From positions 13,905-77,904 of the forward strand of contig CAKSKA010000007.1 of NCBI GenBank assembly GCA_934464615.1: a stretch of 64,000 nucleotides of DNA. Direction: 5' to 3'. This document shows positions 43,969 to 52,234 of the stretch, in pieces. This DNA is from an uncultured Eubacteriales bacterium (lineage in GTDB: Bacteria > Bacillota > Clostridia > Oscillospirales > Acutalibacteraceae). How positions within the stretch are numbered: the first letter of the stretch is position 1; every line of letters starts with the position of its first letter. Under the pieces are notes generated by a model. The model worked only from the letters and a program-made list of their open reading frames with translations, did no database searches and had not been told where the DNA came from. Made by a program: the position numbers and the translations under genes.

Positions 43969-44652
43969 TTATTTCAAAAAAAGTTTAAAGGGTAAAAACG
44001 CAATAAAATCAATGGCTTTACTTACATATTTTATTAGAAAGCCAAGCGGTATATCAAGTATTCCCAAATAAAGAAGCACAATTATGGCTATAAAAAAGTA
44101 TTGCTCATACCGCATCAGTTTATAATAAATTCTATCCGGTAAAAATGCATTGAGTATACGCGATCCGTCAAGCGGCGGTATAGGTATAAGGTTAAATACC
44201 GCAAGACTTATATTAATTGAAAAAATATAATAAAACACAAGGGCAACATATTGCAGCGCAACAAATGCAAACGACCTGTATATTACGGCAACAACATAAT
44301 AAAGCAAACGCGCTATGAGCGCTACCACAAGGTTTGAAAAAGGTCCTGCAAATGCCGTTACCGCCATGCCTGCCTTTGGATTTTTAAAATACCTTGCCTG
44401 CACCGGCACGGGTTTTGCCCAGCCAAAACCGAAAATAATAATCATCAACGCGCCCACATAATCTATATGTGCAAACGGATTAAGCGTTAACCGCCCCATA
44501 TTTTTTGCAGTGGGATCACCGAGTTTATATGCGGCGTAACCGTGTGCCCATTCGTGTATAGGCAGTGTTAAAAATATTATTATAAGGCTTGATATTACAA
44601 ACATTATAAATTGTATTAAAGATACATTGCCTCGGATTACATCAAACAGCAA
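43969..44652 (-). CDS. Site-2 protease family (M50) metalloprotease
   Basis: This 227-residue membrane protease has the zinc motif HEWAH near residue 33, a third ligand region NLIPIPPLDGSR near 158, and about six hydrophobic segments. Such proteins may cleave membrane-embedded substrates, and they often lie just before scpAB in Clostridia. A longer frame begins at an ATG at 44691, but that codon is upstream of a good promoter -10 box; the TTG at 44652, 9 nt after GGAG, is the likely start. Confidence 0.88.
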   Translation of the reverse strand: MLFDVIRGNVSLIQFIMFVISSLIIIFLTLPIHEWAHGYAAYKLGDPTAKNMGRLTLNPFAHIDYVGALMIIIFGFGWAKPVPVQARYFKNPKAGMAVTAFAGPFSNLVVALIARLLYYVVAVIYRSFAFVALQYVALVFYYIFSINISLAVFNLIPIPPLDGSRILNAFLPDRIYYKLMRYEQYFFIAIIVLLYLGILDIPLGFLIKYVSKAIDFIAFLPFKLFLK

Positions 44653-44679
44653 GACACACCACTCCAATCTAATATGATT

Positions 44680-44708
44680 ATTATACACCATAATACCCCA
44701 AAAAACAA
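44680..44708 (-). promoter_or_regulatory. Promoter of the M50-scpAB-ytfJ unit
   Basis: Minus strand TTGTTT (44703-44708), 17 nt, TATAAT (44680-44685). It overlaps the T-run of the amidase terminator, and supports the TTG start at 44652. Confidence 0.75.
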
Positions 44709-44736
44709 GAAAAAGGTTGATTGTATCAACCTTTTT
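44709..44736 (-). terminator. Terminator of the amidase gene
   Basis: Minus strand AAAAAGGTTGAT pairs with ATCAACCTTTTT around ACA, followed by C and TTG then a T-run. It lies 4 nt past the amidase stop. Confidence 0.88.
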
Positions 44737-44740
44737 CGCG

Positions 44741-45481
44741 TCAATTTACTTTAAGATATTTACTGTAAGCGTAGCCGTTTGTGCCGTTATAGTTTACATA
44801 GCTCCAGTCGCCGTTTGCGGACAGCAGCGTAACTCTGCTGCCGTTTGGTAAACTGCCTATAACATACGAATTCAATGTCGGCTGTGAACGTAAATTCAAA
44901 TTTCGTCCGCCGGTTGCAACTGTTGCATACTGCGTCGGACTCGGTGTAATAAACGGTATTCCGAAGTAATCCGTCAGCGATAAAACGGTGTTTTCCGCTA
45001 TCGCGTTTATGTTGTTGCGTATCCAATCGGCATCCTGTGCGTTATCGTGATAGGCATATTCTATAAGTACCGCCGGTGCTTTTGTCCTTACCACTTCTCC
45101 TATAGTGGTTGTAGGCACTGTTCTTACTTTATCGGGATTCGGATAAATAAGTTTTAAGTTATTTGCAAATATGTCGGCTGCCCTCTGTCCTGCCGCACTG
45201 TAAGGATAATAGTAAACTTCACTTCCCGTTACATTGCCGGCATTAGCGCCCGCCGCCGCATTTGAATGCAGTGCCAAATGGAAATCGTAATTCCCCGCAT
45301 TTGATGCGGCTATTGAACTTGCCGCAGTCATATCGGGTGTGTTGCGCGTATACTGTATTCCGGAAGCGTTCAAATACGGTATCATGGCATCCGCTATTAA
45401 ATTCATATAATATTCTTCATTTCCGCCGCCGTTATAAGGATTATACTCCTGTGTAGACGGACTTAAATAAATTCTTGGCAT
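44741..45481 (-). CDS. N-acetylmuramoyl-L-alanine amidase-like protein with SH3b domain
   Basis: This 246-residue protein has an amidase_3-like domain (residues 1-175) and a C-terminal SH3b domain (NLNLRSQPTLNSYVIGSLP onward) for wall binding. The zinc ligands NEEYYM (Glu), LALHSNAA (His) and the catalytic Glu in VLIEYAYHDN are present, but the usual first motif DxGHGG is replaced by LSPSTQEYN, so the first His is missing. No signal peptide is visible, as in phage-type or spore-released lysins. Its ribosome site is buried in a terminator-like hairpin. Confidence 0.84.
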   Translation of the reverse strand: MPRIYLSPSTQEYNPYNGGGNEEYYMNLIADAMIPYLNASGIQYTRNTPDMTAASSIAASNAGNYDFHLALHSNAAAGANAGNVTGSEVYYYPYSAAGQRAADIFANNLKLIYPNPDKVRTVPTTTIGEVVRTKAPAVLIEYAYHDNAQDADWIRNNINAIAENTVLSLTDYFGIPFITPSPTQYATVATGGRNLNLRSQPTLNSYVIGSLPNGSRVTLLSANGDWSYVNYNGTNGYAYSKYLKVN

Positions 45482-45520
45482 AAAAAATCTCCTCCGATTT
45501 ATTGTATGAAACCGAAGGAG
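45482..45520 (-). terminator. Terminator-like hairpin that contains the amidase ribosome site
   Basis: On the minus strand CTCCTTCGGTTT (45520-45509) pairs with AAATCGGAGGAG (45500-45489) over 12 bp with two wobbles, followed by A then six T residues and the amidase ATG. The GGAGGAG Shine-Dalgarno is the 3' arm. It ends the upstream dgt-dnaG-rpoD unit and would also block amidase translation on readthrough RNA. Confidence 0.8.
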
Positions 45521-45536
45521 AAGCTGTTAATATTAA

Positions 45537-46079
45537 TTATTTATTAAAACCGAAAGATTGCACTTGTTTTCTGACAACCGACATAAACCAACAGTAAAGC
45601 GCTTCGCCGAGTTCCTGATAAATTGAATCGCCGTCGTGAGAGCAAAGCATGGCAAATGTCTGCCCCATTCGGCGCTCGATTTCGGTTTTTCGGCGATACG
45701 CAAGGTAATAAAAGGAAAACGCACCCGTATCACTGCAATTATTGTAAATATCAACCGATGTTTTTCGTATCTCGTCCAAAAAACTTTTTTCCGCAATACC
45801 GGATACCGTATCGCTCTTGCAGTATTCATCCAACGCAGCCGAAACCGTAAATGCCAGCAATATCTGACGTTGAACAAGCATAATCGGATCATCGTTTTCC
45901 TCACCGGGAAACGATGTGTTTACTGCTTTAAAAAACTCTTTGCAAAGCCTGCGTCCGAGTTCTTTCGCGTTTTCAACGGTTTCTGTCGGCAGCAAATCAC
46001 TGTCCGTATCGGCATCACCGTTATTAACTTTGCTGCCTGCGATTTTCATATCGCTGTCGTCAAACAACATTTTACTCAC
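45537..46079 (-). CDS. Hypothetical soluble helical protein
   Basis: This 180-residue protein is not recognised. It has an acidic first third (DSDMKIAGSKVNNGDADTD), then predicted helices including ELGRRLCKEFFKAVNTSF, LVQRQILLAFTVSAALDEY and TEIERRMGQTFAMLCSH. No membrane segment or signal is visible. It overlaps the TSCPD gene by 8 nt, so it is probably translated with it and with the Rrf2 regulator. A second frame (45533-45904) overlaps but looks non-coding. Confidence 0.72.
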   Translation of the reverse strand: MSKMLFDDSDMKIAGSKVNNGDADTDSDLLPTETVENAKELGRRLCKEFFKAVNTSFPGEENDDPIMLVQRQILLAFTVSAALDEYCKSDTVSGIAEKSFLDEIRKTSVDIYNNCSDTGAFSFYYLAYRRKTEIERRMGQTFAMLCSHDGDSIYQELGEALYCWFMSVVRKQVQSFGFNK

Positions 46080-46332
46080 CTTTATCAGCCTTATATTTTC
46101 TTAGCGCCTGTGCCAACTGGTCGGGACACGACGTTGATTTCATACCGCACTTAATACCGCTTAGTGTGTTAATAACATCATCAACCCGTCTGCCTGCCAC
46201 CAACCGCGACACGCCCTGCAAATTACCGTTGCATCCGCCGATAAAACTTACCGATTCTATAACATCGTCATCATTTATGTTAAGTGTAATTTTTACCGAG
46301 CAAACGCCTTTCGGAGCATAAGTATAGGTCAT
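46072..46332 (-). CDS. Four-cysteine TSCPD-domain protein (TIGR03905-like)
   Basis: This 86-residue protein has the ending KCGMKSTSCPDQLAQAL and four cysteines (in GVCS, GGCN, IKCG and SCPD), matching the uncharacterised TIGR03905 family related to the C-terminal part of ribonucleotide reductase NrdJ. The cysteines suggest metal or Fe-S binding. The ATG at 46332 is 8 nt after GGAG and is preferred to one at 46350. It begins 1 nt after a redox-type Rrf2 regulator. Confidence 0.85.
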   Translation of the reverse strand: MTYTYAPKGVCSVKITLNINDDDVIESVSFIGGCNGNLQGVSRLVAGRRVDDVINTLSGIKCGMKSTSCPDQLAQALRKYKADKGE

Positions 46333-46333
46333 T

Positions 46334-46726
46334 TTAAAACTCCTTTGCAAAAGTAACCTCTTTAAATTTATCCTGCATATACTGACTTACATCTTCAAAT
46401 GTTTTACGAAAATAACACTCGCCTTTAGGGTAGGTGCAGACATTCTGCGAGTTTTCGCAGCGGCTGATACTTATATCGCCGCAAAAAACTTTGTACACAT
46501 CGTAAAGTGTTATCTTATCGGCGTCTCGCGCCAAAACATAACCGCCCTTTGCACCCTTAAACGACTTTACAATTCCGCTTTGCGTCAGTCTGTGCAATAT
46601 TTTAAGCGTATACCGCGGCGTTACACCTGTTTTTTCGGAAACGGTAGCCGCATCGGTTATAGCATTGTTTTCCGCAAGACATGACACAATTCGTATTGCA
46701 TAATCAGTTTCGCTGTTTAAAAACAT
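46334..46726 (-). CDS. Rrf2-family transcriptional regulator
   Basis: This 130-residue winged-helix protein has the Rrf2 start DYAIRIVSCLAENN, a recognition region GVTPRYTLKILHRLTQSG and wing FKGAKGGYVLARDADKITL. Three cysteines in CENSQNVCTYPKGEC (spacing seven and seven) resemble the Fe-S site of IscR-like members, so it may sense iron, redox or NO. It lies 5 nt after rpoD and directly before the four-Cys protein, its probable partner or target. Confidence 0.88.
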   Translation of the reverse strand: MFLNSETDYAIRIVSCLAENNAITDAATVSEKTGVTPRYTLKILHRLTQSGIVKSFKGAKGGYVLARDADKITLYDVYKVFCGDISISRCENSQNVCTYPKGECYFRKTFEDVSQYMQDKFKEVTFAKEF

Positions 46727-46731
46727 ATTAT

Positions 46732-47775
46732 TTACCTGTCCCTGAACTTATTACTTCTTACAGGATGGCGCAGTTTTCTGAGTGCCTTTGCCTCGATTTG
46801 CCTTATGCGCTCTCTTGTAACGTTAAATTCCGTTCCTACTTCTTCAAGTGTATGGCATCTGCCGTCATGCAGGCCGAAACGCAGACGGATTACGGCTTCC
46901 TCACGCGGAGTAAGGGTTTTCAGAACGCCGTCAATATCCTCGTTTGTAATAGTTTTAAGCGCTGCTTCGTCGGGTGCCAGCGCGTCTTCATCGCGTATAA
47001 AATCCATAAGTCTGCTGTCTTCTTCGGGACCTATGGGCGTTTCCATTGAAACCGGTTCCTGTGCTACACGCATAATCTCCCTTACACGTTCTACTGACAA
47101 ATTCATTTTCTCCGCAATCAGTTCTTCGCTCGGTTCGTAACCGTTTTCGTGCAGTAATTGACTCTGCACTTTTTTAAGACGATTGATGGTCTCAACCATA
47201 TGCACCGGAATACGTATTGTCCTTGCCTGATCCGCAATGGCGCGAGTTATGGCCTGTCTTATCCACCAAGTAGCATATGTTGAAAATTTAAAGCCTTTTG
47301 TGTAATCGAATTTATCAACCGCTTTAATAAGACCTACATTGCCTTCCTGAATGAGATCCAGAAAATACATACCGCGGCCGACATATTTTTTTGCAATGCT
47401 TACAACAAGACGCAAATTGGCTTCCGTAAGGCGCTGTTTTGCAGCCTCGTCGCCCTGACTGATTTTAACCGCAAGTTCTATTTCTTCGTCGGACGACAAA
47501 AGCGGAACTCTGCCTATCTCGCGCAGATAAACCTTAACCGGATCGTCAAGTGAAATAGTATCGAAATTCATATCGGTATCAATATTGTCGATATCCATTT
47601 CTTCCAGCTTCAGTTCGTCGTCCGTAGGCTCACCGTCAAATTCAAGAATAGGCGGTTCCTCAAACAGTTCCTCTATATCATCCGGAGCATTTTCAATTTC
47701 GTCTAAATTATTTTCTTTAAGCGAATCATCCTCTAATTCCTCATTAACTTTTACCTGTTCCGTTTCCTTTTTCAT
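46732..47775 (-). CDS. rpoD: Primary sigma factor RpoD (sigma-A)
   Basis: This 347-residue sigma-70 factor has an acidic N-terminus, region 1.2 (DPVKVYLREIGRVPLLS), region 2 (YVGRGMYFLDLIQEGNVGL, then KFSTYATWWIRQAI for -10 recognition), region 3 and region 4 with the -35 helix (TLEEVGTEFNVTRERIRQIE). It directs most transcription, consistent with the TTGACA/TATAAT sites seen here. The ATG follows GGGAG. The dnaG-rpoD order is classic for the bacterial macromolecular synthesis operon. Confidence 0.97.
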   Translation of the reverse strand: MKKETEQVKVNEELEDDSLKENNLDEIENAPDDIEELFEEPPILEFDGEPTDDELKLEEMDIDNIDTDMNFDTISLDDPVKVYLREIGRVPLLSSDEEIELAVKISQGDEAAKQRLTEANLRLVVSIAKKYVGRGMYFLDLIQEGNVGLIKAVDKFDYTKGFKFSTYATWWIRQAITRAIADQARTIRIPVHMVETINRLKKVQSQLLHENGYEPSEELIAEKMNLSVERVREIMRVAQEPVSMETPIGPEEDSRLMDFIRDEDALAPDEAALKTITNEDIDGVLKTLTPREEAVIRLRFGLHDGRCHTLEEVGTEFNVTRERIRQIEAKALRKLRHPVRSNKFRDR

Positions 47776-47778
47776 TCC

Positions 47779-49548
47779 CTATTCTCCCTTTTTAATATTA
47801 ATGATATCGTTAATTTGTTTTTCCCAATCGTCCGTATTTTCGGTTGAAGATTCATCAATGGTTTTGAGCATTTTCTGCTCCTTTAAAACTTTAATGCAGT
47901 CACGCATAACTTCAGCCGAATTAATATCGCAATTGGCAGCGTTTTGTAACGATACCGCATATCCCATTTCGCGCGGAGTGAATTTATCACCCAATAAAGA
48001 TAAATCAACTTCGCTTTTTTTCTTTAATATAACCGAAAATTCGCTGTAAAACCGTTTATTAAGGTCTGTTATAAAATCTTCCGGTTTAATTTGCTCATAC
48101 GCTTTTTCAAATAAATCCGGATGTTTCATAAGTACCGATAAAAAAGTTTCCTCCGCAGCGGCGGCTTTTTGATTGAACCGCTTTTGCGGATTTATGTCAT
48201 CGGTATTTGCCATAGGTGTAATAACACGGCGAATTTCTTTATTTTTCTCGCGTTTTGCAAGATTTTTTCGCAGCTCGTTGATTTTTACCGAAAGTGCCGT
48301 ACGGGAAACGCCGTATTTATCGGACAGTTTGCCGATATACAAATCAACCGTCAGACTGTCGTTTATGCCTGCTAATATTTCGGCGGCGGAATTTAAATAT
48401 TTAAGTCTGCCGTCATCATCCGATAAATCAATATCTCGTGCGGCGGAAAGCAGTTTATACTCAACATCGCTTACAGCGCCGTTTAAAAGTTTACCGAAAC
48501 GCGCGGCTCCGAATTTTTTTATATATTCGTCGGGATCCTTACATTCGGGCAAAACCAAAACGCGTATCGGAATTCCGGAATTTTTCATTGTGTTAAGCGC
48601 GCGCATAACGGCTTTCTGTCCAGCGGCATCGGCGTCCATAGTAACCACAATTTCTTTGGTATAACGGCTTAACAGTTTTGCCTGTTCTTCCGTAAATGCG
48701 GTTCCCAGCGGCGCCACCGTATTTACAAAACCCGCTTGCTGCATTGAAACGACGTCCATATTTCCTTCAACTAAAATTATACGCTCTTCGCAGGCGTTTT
48801 TGGCAAAATTAATACCAAACAGATTTTGACTTTTTTTATACACCGGCGTATCTGACGAATTAATATACTTTGCCGACTTATCTTCACCCGGTCTTGCGCG
48901 GCCGCTGAAGGCAATTACATTACCCCTTAAATTAATTATGGGAAACATAACTCTGCCGCGGAATCGGTCATAGCACCTGTCGTTCCTGCTGCTTTTTGAA
49001 ATTACATTTGCCTGCAGCATATCGCTTTCGCTGAAACCGAGTCCCTTTAAGTGCTTAAGCAGGCCGTCCCAGCCGTCCGGTGCGGCACCCAATCCGAAAT
49101 GCTTTACTGTTTTGACGGTAAGTCCGCGCCCTGTAAGATAATCAAACGCCCATTTACCTTTATCGGACATAAGATATGTATGGTAAAAACGTGCCGTTTC
49201 CCTGTTTATATCAAGTATTTTTTTCTTAAGCCGCTGCATAGAATCGTCATATCCGTCCTGCGGCAATGTAACACCCGAACGCTCCGCCAGCAGTTTAACG
49301 GCTTCGATATAATCAAGATTTTCAATTAACCTTGTAAATGTAAATATGTCGCCGCCTGCACCGCAACCGAAACAGTAAAATGAACCTGTTTCGGGATAAA
49401 CCGTGAACGAAGGCGTTTTTTCATTATGAAACGGACACAGTCCCACAAGATTTCTTCCTGCGCGTTTTAAATTAACATAGGGGGATATTACCGTTTCAAT
49501 ATCATTTTTATATTTAATTTCCGCCAAGACTTCTTCGGGAATTGCCAC
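47779..49548 (-). CDS. dnaG: DNA primase
   Basis: This 589-residue primase makes RNA primers for replication. It has the N-terminal zinc finger (CPFHNEKTPSF, then FYCFGCGAGGDIF), the TOPRIM core (ILVEGNMDVVSMQQAGF, VVTMDADAAGQKAVMRAL), and a C-terminal DnaB-binding helical domain. The GTG at 49548 has GGAGG 8 nt upstream and is preferred to the GTG at 49557, which overlaps that site. It is followed by rpoD after 3 nt. Confidence 0.96.
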   Translation of the reverse strand: MAIPEEVLAEIKYKNDIETVISPYVNLKRAGRNLVGLCPFHNEKTPSFTVYPETGSFYCFGCGAGGDIFTFTRLIENLDYIEAVKLLAERSGVTLPQDGYDDSMQRLKKKILDINRETARFYHTYLMSDKGKWAFDYLTGRGLTVKTVKHFGLGAAPDGWDGLLKHLKGLGFSESDMLQANVISKSSRNDRCYDRFRGRVMFPIINLRGNVIAFSGRARPGEDKSAKYINSSDTPVYKKSQNLFGINFAKNACEERIILVEGNMDVVSMQQAGFVNTVAPLGTAFTEEQAKLLSRYTKEIVVTMDADAAGQKAVMRALNTMKNSGIPIRVLVLPECKDPDEYIKKFGAARFGKLLNGAVSDVEYKLLSAARDIDLSDDDGRLKYLNSAAEILAGINDSLTVDLYIGKLSDKYGVSRTALSVKINELRKNLAKREKNKEIRRVITPMANTDDINPQKRFNQKAAAAEETFLSVLMKHPDLFEKAYEQIKPEDFITDLNKRFYSEFSVILKKKSEVDLSLLGDKFTPREMGYAVSLQNAANCDINSAEVMRDCIKVLKEQKMLKTIDESSTENTDDWEKQINDIINIKKGE

Positions 49549-49584
49549 GGTAACCACCTCCGTTAAAAAAGTGAATATTAAGGT

Positions 49585-50583
49585 TTAAATGCTCCATGAT
49601 TTCGGAATATATATGTTTTTATAAGTTACAATTGCATAATGGTCGGTCATACCCGCTATATAATCTATAACCGCACGCTGCGTACCCTCTTTTTCCATTA
49701 TACTGCGGTATTCGTCGGCAAGCCTGTCGGGGTTGCTCATAAAATAATCGTAAAGGCCTTTCATAATACCAAGTACTTTCGTTTCCTCGCCTTTTGCAAC
49801 GGGATTGCGGTAAACAGACTCAAACAAAAAGTCGTGCAGCATATTGTAATATTTAAGTGTATCGGGATCCATTACAATATCGTCTGCACTGTTATTTACA
49901 ACCGAGCGCACCATGGAATCAATGCGCTCGCTTTTGGAGTGACCTAAAAAATCGCATGCCTCTTTCGGTATATCGTTTTCGGTTATAATACCCGCCCTTA
50001 CGGCATCGTCAATATCGTGATTTATGTAAGCAATGTGATCCGCATAGCGAATTATGCGCCCCTCAAGTGTAGAAGCCTGTCTGCCTTTGGTATGGCAAAG
50101 TATTCCGTCCAGCACTTCCGCCGTAAGATTAAGTCCTTTACCGTTTTTCTCAAGTCTTTCGCAAACACGCACGCTTTGCTCATAATGTGTAAAGCGGAAA
50201 TCCGCAAGCGAATCAAGCGCACGTTCGCCTGCATGTCCAAACGGCGTATGTCCAAGGTCATGTCCCAAAGCTGTTGCCTCAACCAAATCTTCATTAAGGC
50301 GCAGCGCCCTGCCGATAGTACGCGCTATTTGTGCGACCTCAAGCGTATGTGTAAGCCGTGTGCGGTAATGGTCGGATTCGGGCGACAAAAAAACCTGCGT
50401 TTTATGTTTAAGCCGTCTGAATGATTTTGAATGAATTATCCTGTCCCTGTCACGTTGAAAATCTGTACGCAAATCGCATTTCGGCTCGTCGACACGCCTG
50501 CCTGCCGACTTAACGCTCGGCATTGCAAGCGGAGAGAGATACTGCAATTCATGCTGTTCATATTCCTCGCGAAAATTTGACAT
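49585..50583 (-). CDS. dgt: Deoxyguanosinetriphosphate triphosphohydrolase-like protein
   Basis: This 332-residue HD-domain phosphohydrolase removes triphosphate from dNTPs. The HD motif lies in LGHDLGHTPFGHAGE near residues 107-121, with an earlier His in THTLEVAQIAR and a later Asp in RYADHIAYINHDIDDA. It belongs to the bacterial dGTPase-like group, which often stands before dnaG-rpoD in Clostridia. The ATG follows GGAGG. Confidence 0.94.
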   Translation of the reverse strand: MSNFREEYEQHELQYLSPLAMPSVKSAGRRVDEPKCDLRTDFQRDRDRIIHSKSFRRLKHKTQVFLSPESDHYRTRLTHTLEVAQIARTIGRALRLNEDLVEATALGHDLGHTPFGHAGERALDSLADFRFTHYEQSVRVCERLEKNGKGLNLTAEVLDGILCHTKGRQASTLEGRIIRYADHIAYINHDIDDAVRAGIITENDIPKEACDFLGHSKSERIDSMVRSVVNNSADDIVMDPDTLKYYNMLHDFLFESVYRNPVAKGEETKVLGIMKGLYDYFMSNPDRLADEYRSIMEKEGTQRAVIDYIAGMTDHYAIVTYKNIYIPKSWSI

Positions 50584-50629
50584 AACCGACCTCCAACAAT
50601 GCTTTAATTATATATTCGCTGTTTTTTTG

Positions 50630-51274
50630 CTAATTGCTTTTAAAATTTTGAATTTTAAGCGGAAAAAATAATTCTTTGCCGAATTTAAGTGTAATTTTAC
50701 CGAAAAACTCCGTATCAAGTGTTTCGGTAAGTGTTTCCGACTCGGCAGTTTGTATATATAGCCGCATTTTTACATTATGCGTAAATTCACACGGGAAGAT
50801 ATGACAGTTAAATTTTTCAAAAACGCGCAACAGTTTTTCATAATCGGAATATGCACATTCCGTTTCAATTTCGGTGCACCGGCACATAACACAAAATTCA
50901 GCCGAATCCGTAACGCGCTGTGCCGCTGCGGAATATGCGCGCACAAGTCCGCCTGTACCCAGTAATATTCCCCCGAAATACCGCGTTACCACAAGCACAA
51001 CATCACGCAGTCCTTTGCCGTTAATAACATCAAGCACAGGTTTGCCCGCCGTTGAATGCGGTTCGCCGTCATCCGAATAGCGCGTAAGCGAATTATTGTT
51101 AATAACGTACGCGTAAACGTTATGACGTGCTTCCCGATTTTCGCTTTTAATTTTATTAATTGTCTGCATTGCGGTGTTTTCGTCCGCCGCATGTGCAAGC
51201 GTTGCTATAAATCTCGAACGTTTTTCCGTAATTTCGGATACATATGTTTCCGTAACGGTTTTATACGATTCCAT
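50630..51274 (-). CDS. yigZ: YigZ/IMPACT family protein
   Basis: This 214-residue protein shows the UPF0029 N-terminal domain: EKRSRFIATLAHAADE, then ARHNVYAYVINNNSLTRYSDDGEPHSTAG (early part diagnostic), VVLVVTRYFGGILLGTGGLVRAY. A smaller C-terminal domain follows. Function in bacteria is uncertain; eukaryotic relatives regulate the GCN2 pathway. The ATG at 51274 is 4 nt after GGAGG and is preferred to an upstream start at 51307. Confidence 0.9.
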   Translation of the reverse strand: MESYKTVTETYVSEITEKRSRFIATLAHAADENTAMQTINKIKSENREARHNVYAYVINNNSLTRYSDDGEPHSTAGKPVLDVINGKGLRDVVLVVTRYFGGILLGTGGLVRAYSAAAQRVTDSAEFCVMCRCTEIETECAYSDYEKLLRVFEKFNCHIFPCEFTHNVKMRLYIQTAESETLTETLDTEFFGKITLKFGKELFFPLKIQNFKSN

Positions 51275-51287
51275 AAAACCTCCGTGT

Positions 51288-51318
51288 AAAAAGAAAACCG
51301 CAACCAAAAGGTTACGGT
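51288..51318 (-). terminator. Terminator of rpmE
   Basis: Minus strand ACCGTAACC pairs with GGTTGCGGT around TTTT, followed by T-rich sequence. It separates rpmE from yigZ. Confidence 0.88.
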
Positions 51319-51330
51319 ATACTTTTTAAA

Positions 51331-51540
51331 TTACTTATTTGCAGCCATACCAAAACGCTTGTTGAATCTGTCAACACGTCCGCCGGTATCTACAAGCTTC
51401 TGTCTTCCTGTAAAGAACGGATGACATTTAGAGCATATATCAAGATGAATATCATTCTTGGTTGAACAAGTTTCAAATTCAGCTCCGCAAGCACACTTAA
51501 TTACAGTCTTCTGATAATTCGGATGAATACCCTGTTTCAT
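51331..51540 (-). CDS. rpmE: Ribosomal protein L31
   Basis: This 69-residue large-subunit protein starts MKQGIHPNYQ and has the zinc-binding CACG and CSKC pairs, so it is the C+ (zinc-containing) form. HPFFTGRQKLVDTGGRV is a family mark. The ATG at 51540 follows AAAGGGG; a longer frame to 51585 runs across the promoter region. It has its own promoter and terminator, so it is a single-gene unit. Confidence 0.97.
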   Translation of the reverse strand: MKQGIHPNYQKTVIKCACGAEFETCSTKNDIHLDICSKCHPFFTGRQKLVDTGGRVDRFNKRFGMAANK

Positions 51541-51575
51541 AGTGTCACCCCTTTCAAAAATTCGATAACAAAATG

Positions 51576-51604
51576 ATAATACCACAGGTGGTGCAAAAAA
51601 GCAA
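51576..51604 (-). promoter_or_regulatory. Promoter of rpmE
   Basis: Minus strand TTGCTT (51599-51604), 17 nt, TATTAT (51576-51581) with an extended -10 TGG. Confidence 0.75.
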
Positions 51605-51611
51605 GTAAAAT

Positions 51612-52226
51612 TTATTTTTTTAGGATATTTTTTTTAAAATTTTGATAATATTCCACAATTTTAAATTTAACCTGATATTTTATCGGATTTTCCGCAATTT
51701 CCGCGCCGTCATCACCTACGGCGGATTCAAAATCGTTTTTTGTGGCTGTGCCTACGCAAATTGAAGGATACATAACGCACCACCAATTTTTACCCTTTGC
51801 GTCCCCTATTTTTATAATAAGCGATTTGTAAAATCCTGCGGGCAAAGTAAGTTCATCATAAACGCGTGTGTTAAAAAACTCGGTGCCGACAGCGACTTCG
51901 ACACTGTAATCGTACCCGTTTTCCGCAATTACACGCTGTGCCGTATCCTTAATACTGTCAATTGACGCCTCCGCTTTATTTAAAGCGTCCTCAAGATCGG
52001 TACAGCGGTCAAAATCGGTTTCGCTTTCGTTTATTACGGCGTCGCGCACCTTAAGTTTCAACTGTTGGTCGGACTGCGAGTCCGAATTTGCCAATATATG
52101 AAGCCTTAATACATTATCCCTTATATCCATACAAGACGCTTCAAACTTAACAACAGACGTACACATACATACAACAAGTCCGATTACAAGCGCCGCGCGT
52201 AAACGTTTGGCCGAAAAAATCTTCAT
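51612..52226 (-). CDS. spoIIR: Stage II sporulation protein R
   Basis: This 204-residue protein has an N-terminal signal or anchor (LRAALVIGLVVCMCTSVV) and the SpoIIR pattern VLRLHILANSDSQSDQQLKLK, then WWCVMYPSICVG. SpoIIR is secreted from the forespore and triggers SpoIIGA to activate sigma-E in the mother cell. The ATG at 52226 is 8 nt after AGGAG and is preferred to one at 52289, which lies before the ispE stop. The ribosome site overlaps an inverted repeat. Confidence 0.92.
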   Translation of the reverse strand: MKIFSAKRLRAALVIGLVVCMCTSVVKFEASCMDIRDNVLRLHILANSDSQSDQQLKLKVRDAVINESETDFDRCTDLEDALNKAEASIDSIKDTAQRVIAENGYDYSVEVAVGTEFFNTRVYDELTLPAGFYKSLIIKIGDAKGKNWWCVMYPSICVGTATKNDFESAVGDDGAEIAENPIKYQVKFKIVEYYQNFKKNILKK

Positions 52227-52234
52227 ATCAAAAA

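Noticed and set aside
44653..44691. ATG start of the M50 protease at 44691
   Set aside because: It is upstream of the promoter -10 box at 44680-44685, so it would not be in the transcript.
45533..45904. A 123-codon minus-strand frame overlapping the hypothetical protein
   Set aside because: It is rich in Arg, Cys and Trp in a way typical of shifted frames, while the 45537-46079 frame is coupled to the TSCPD gene.
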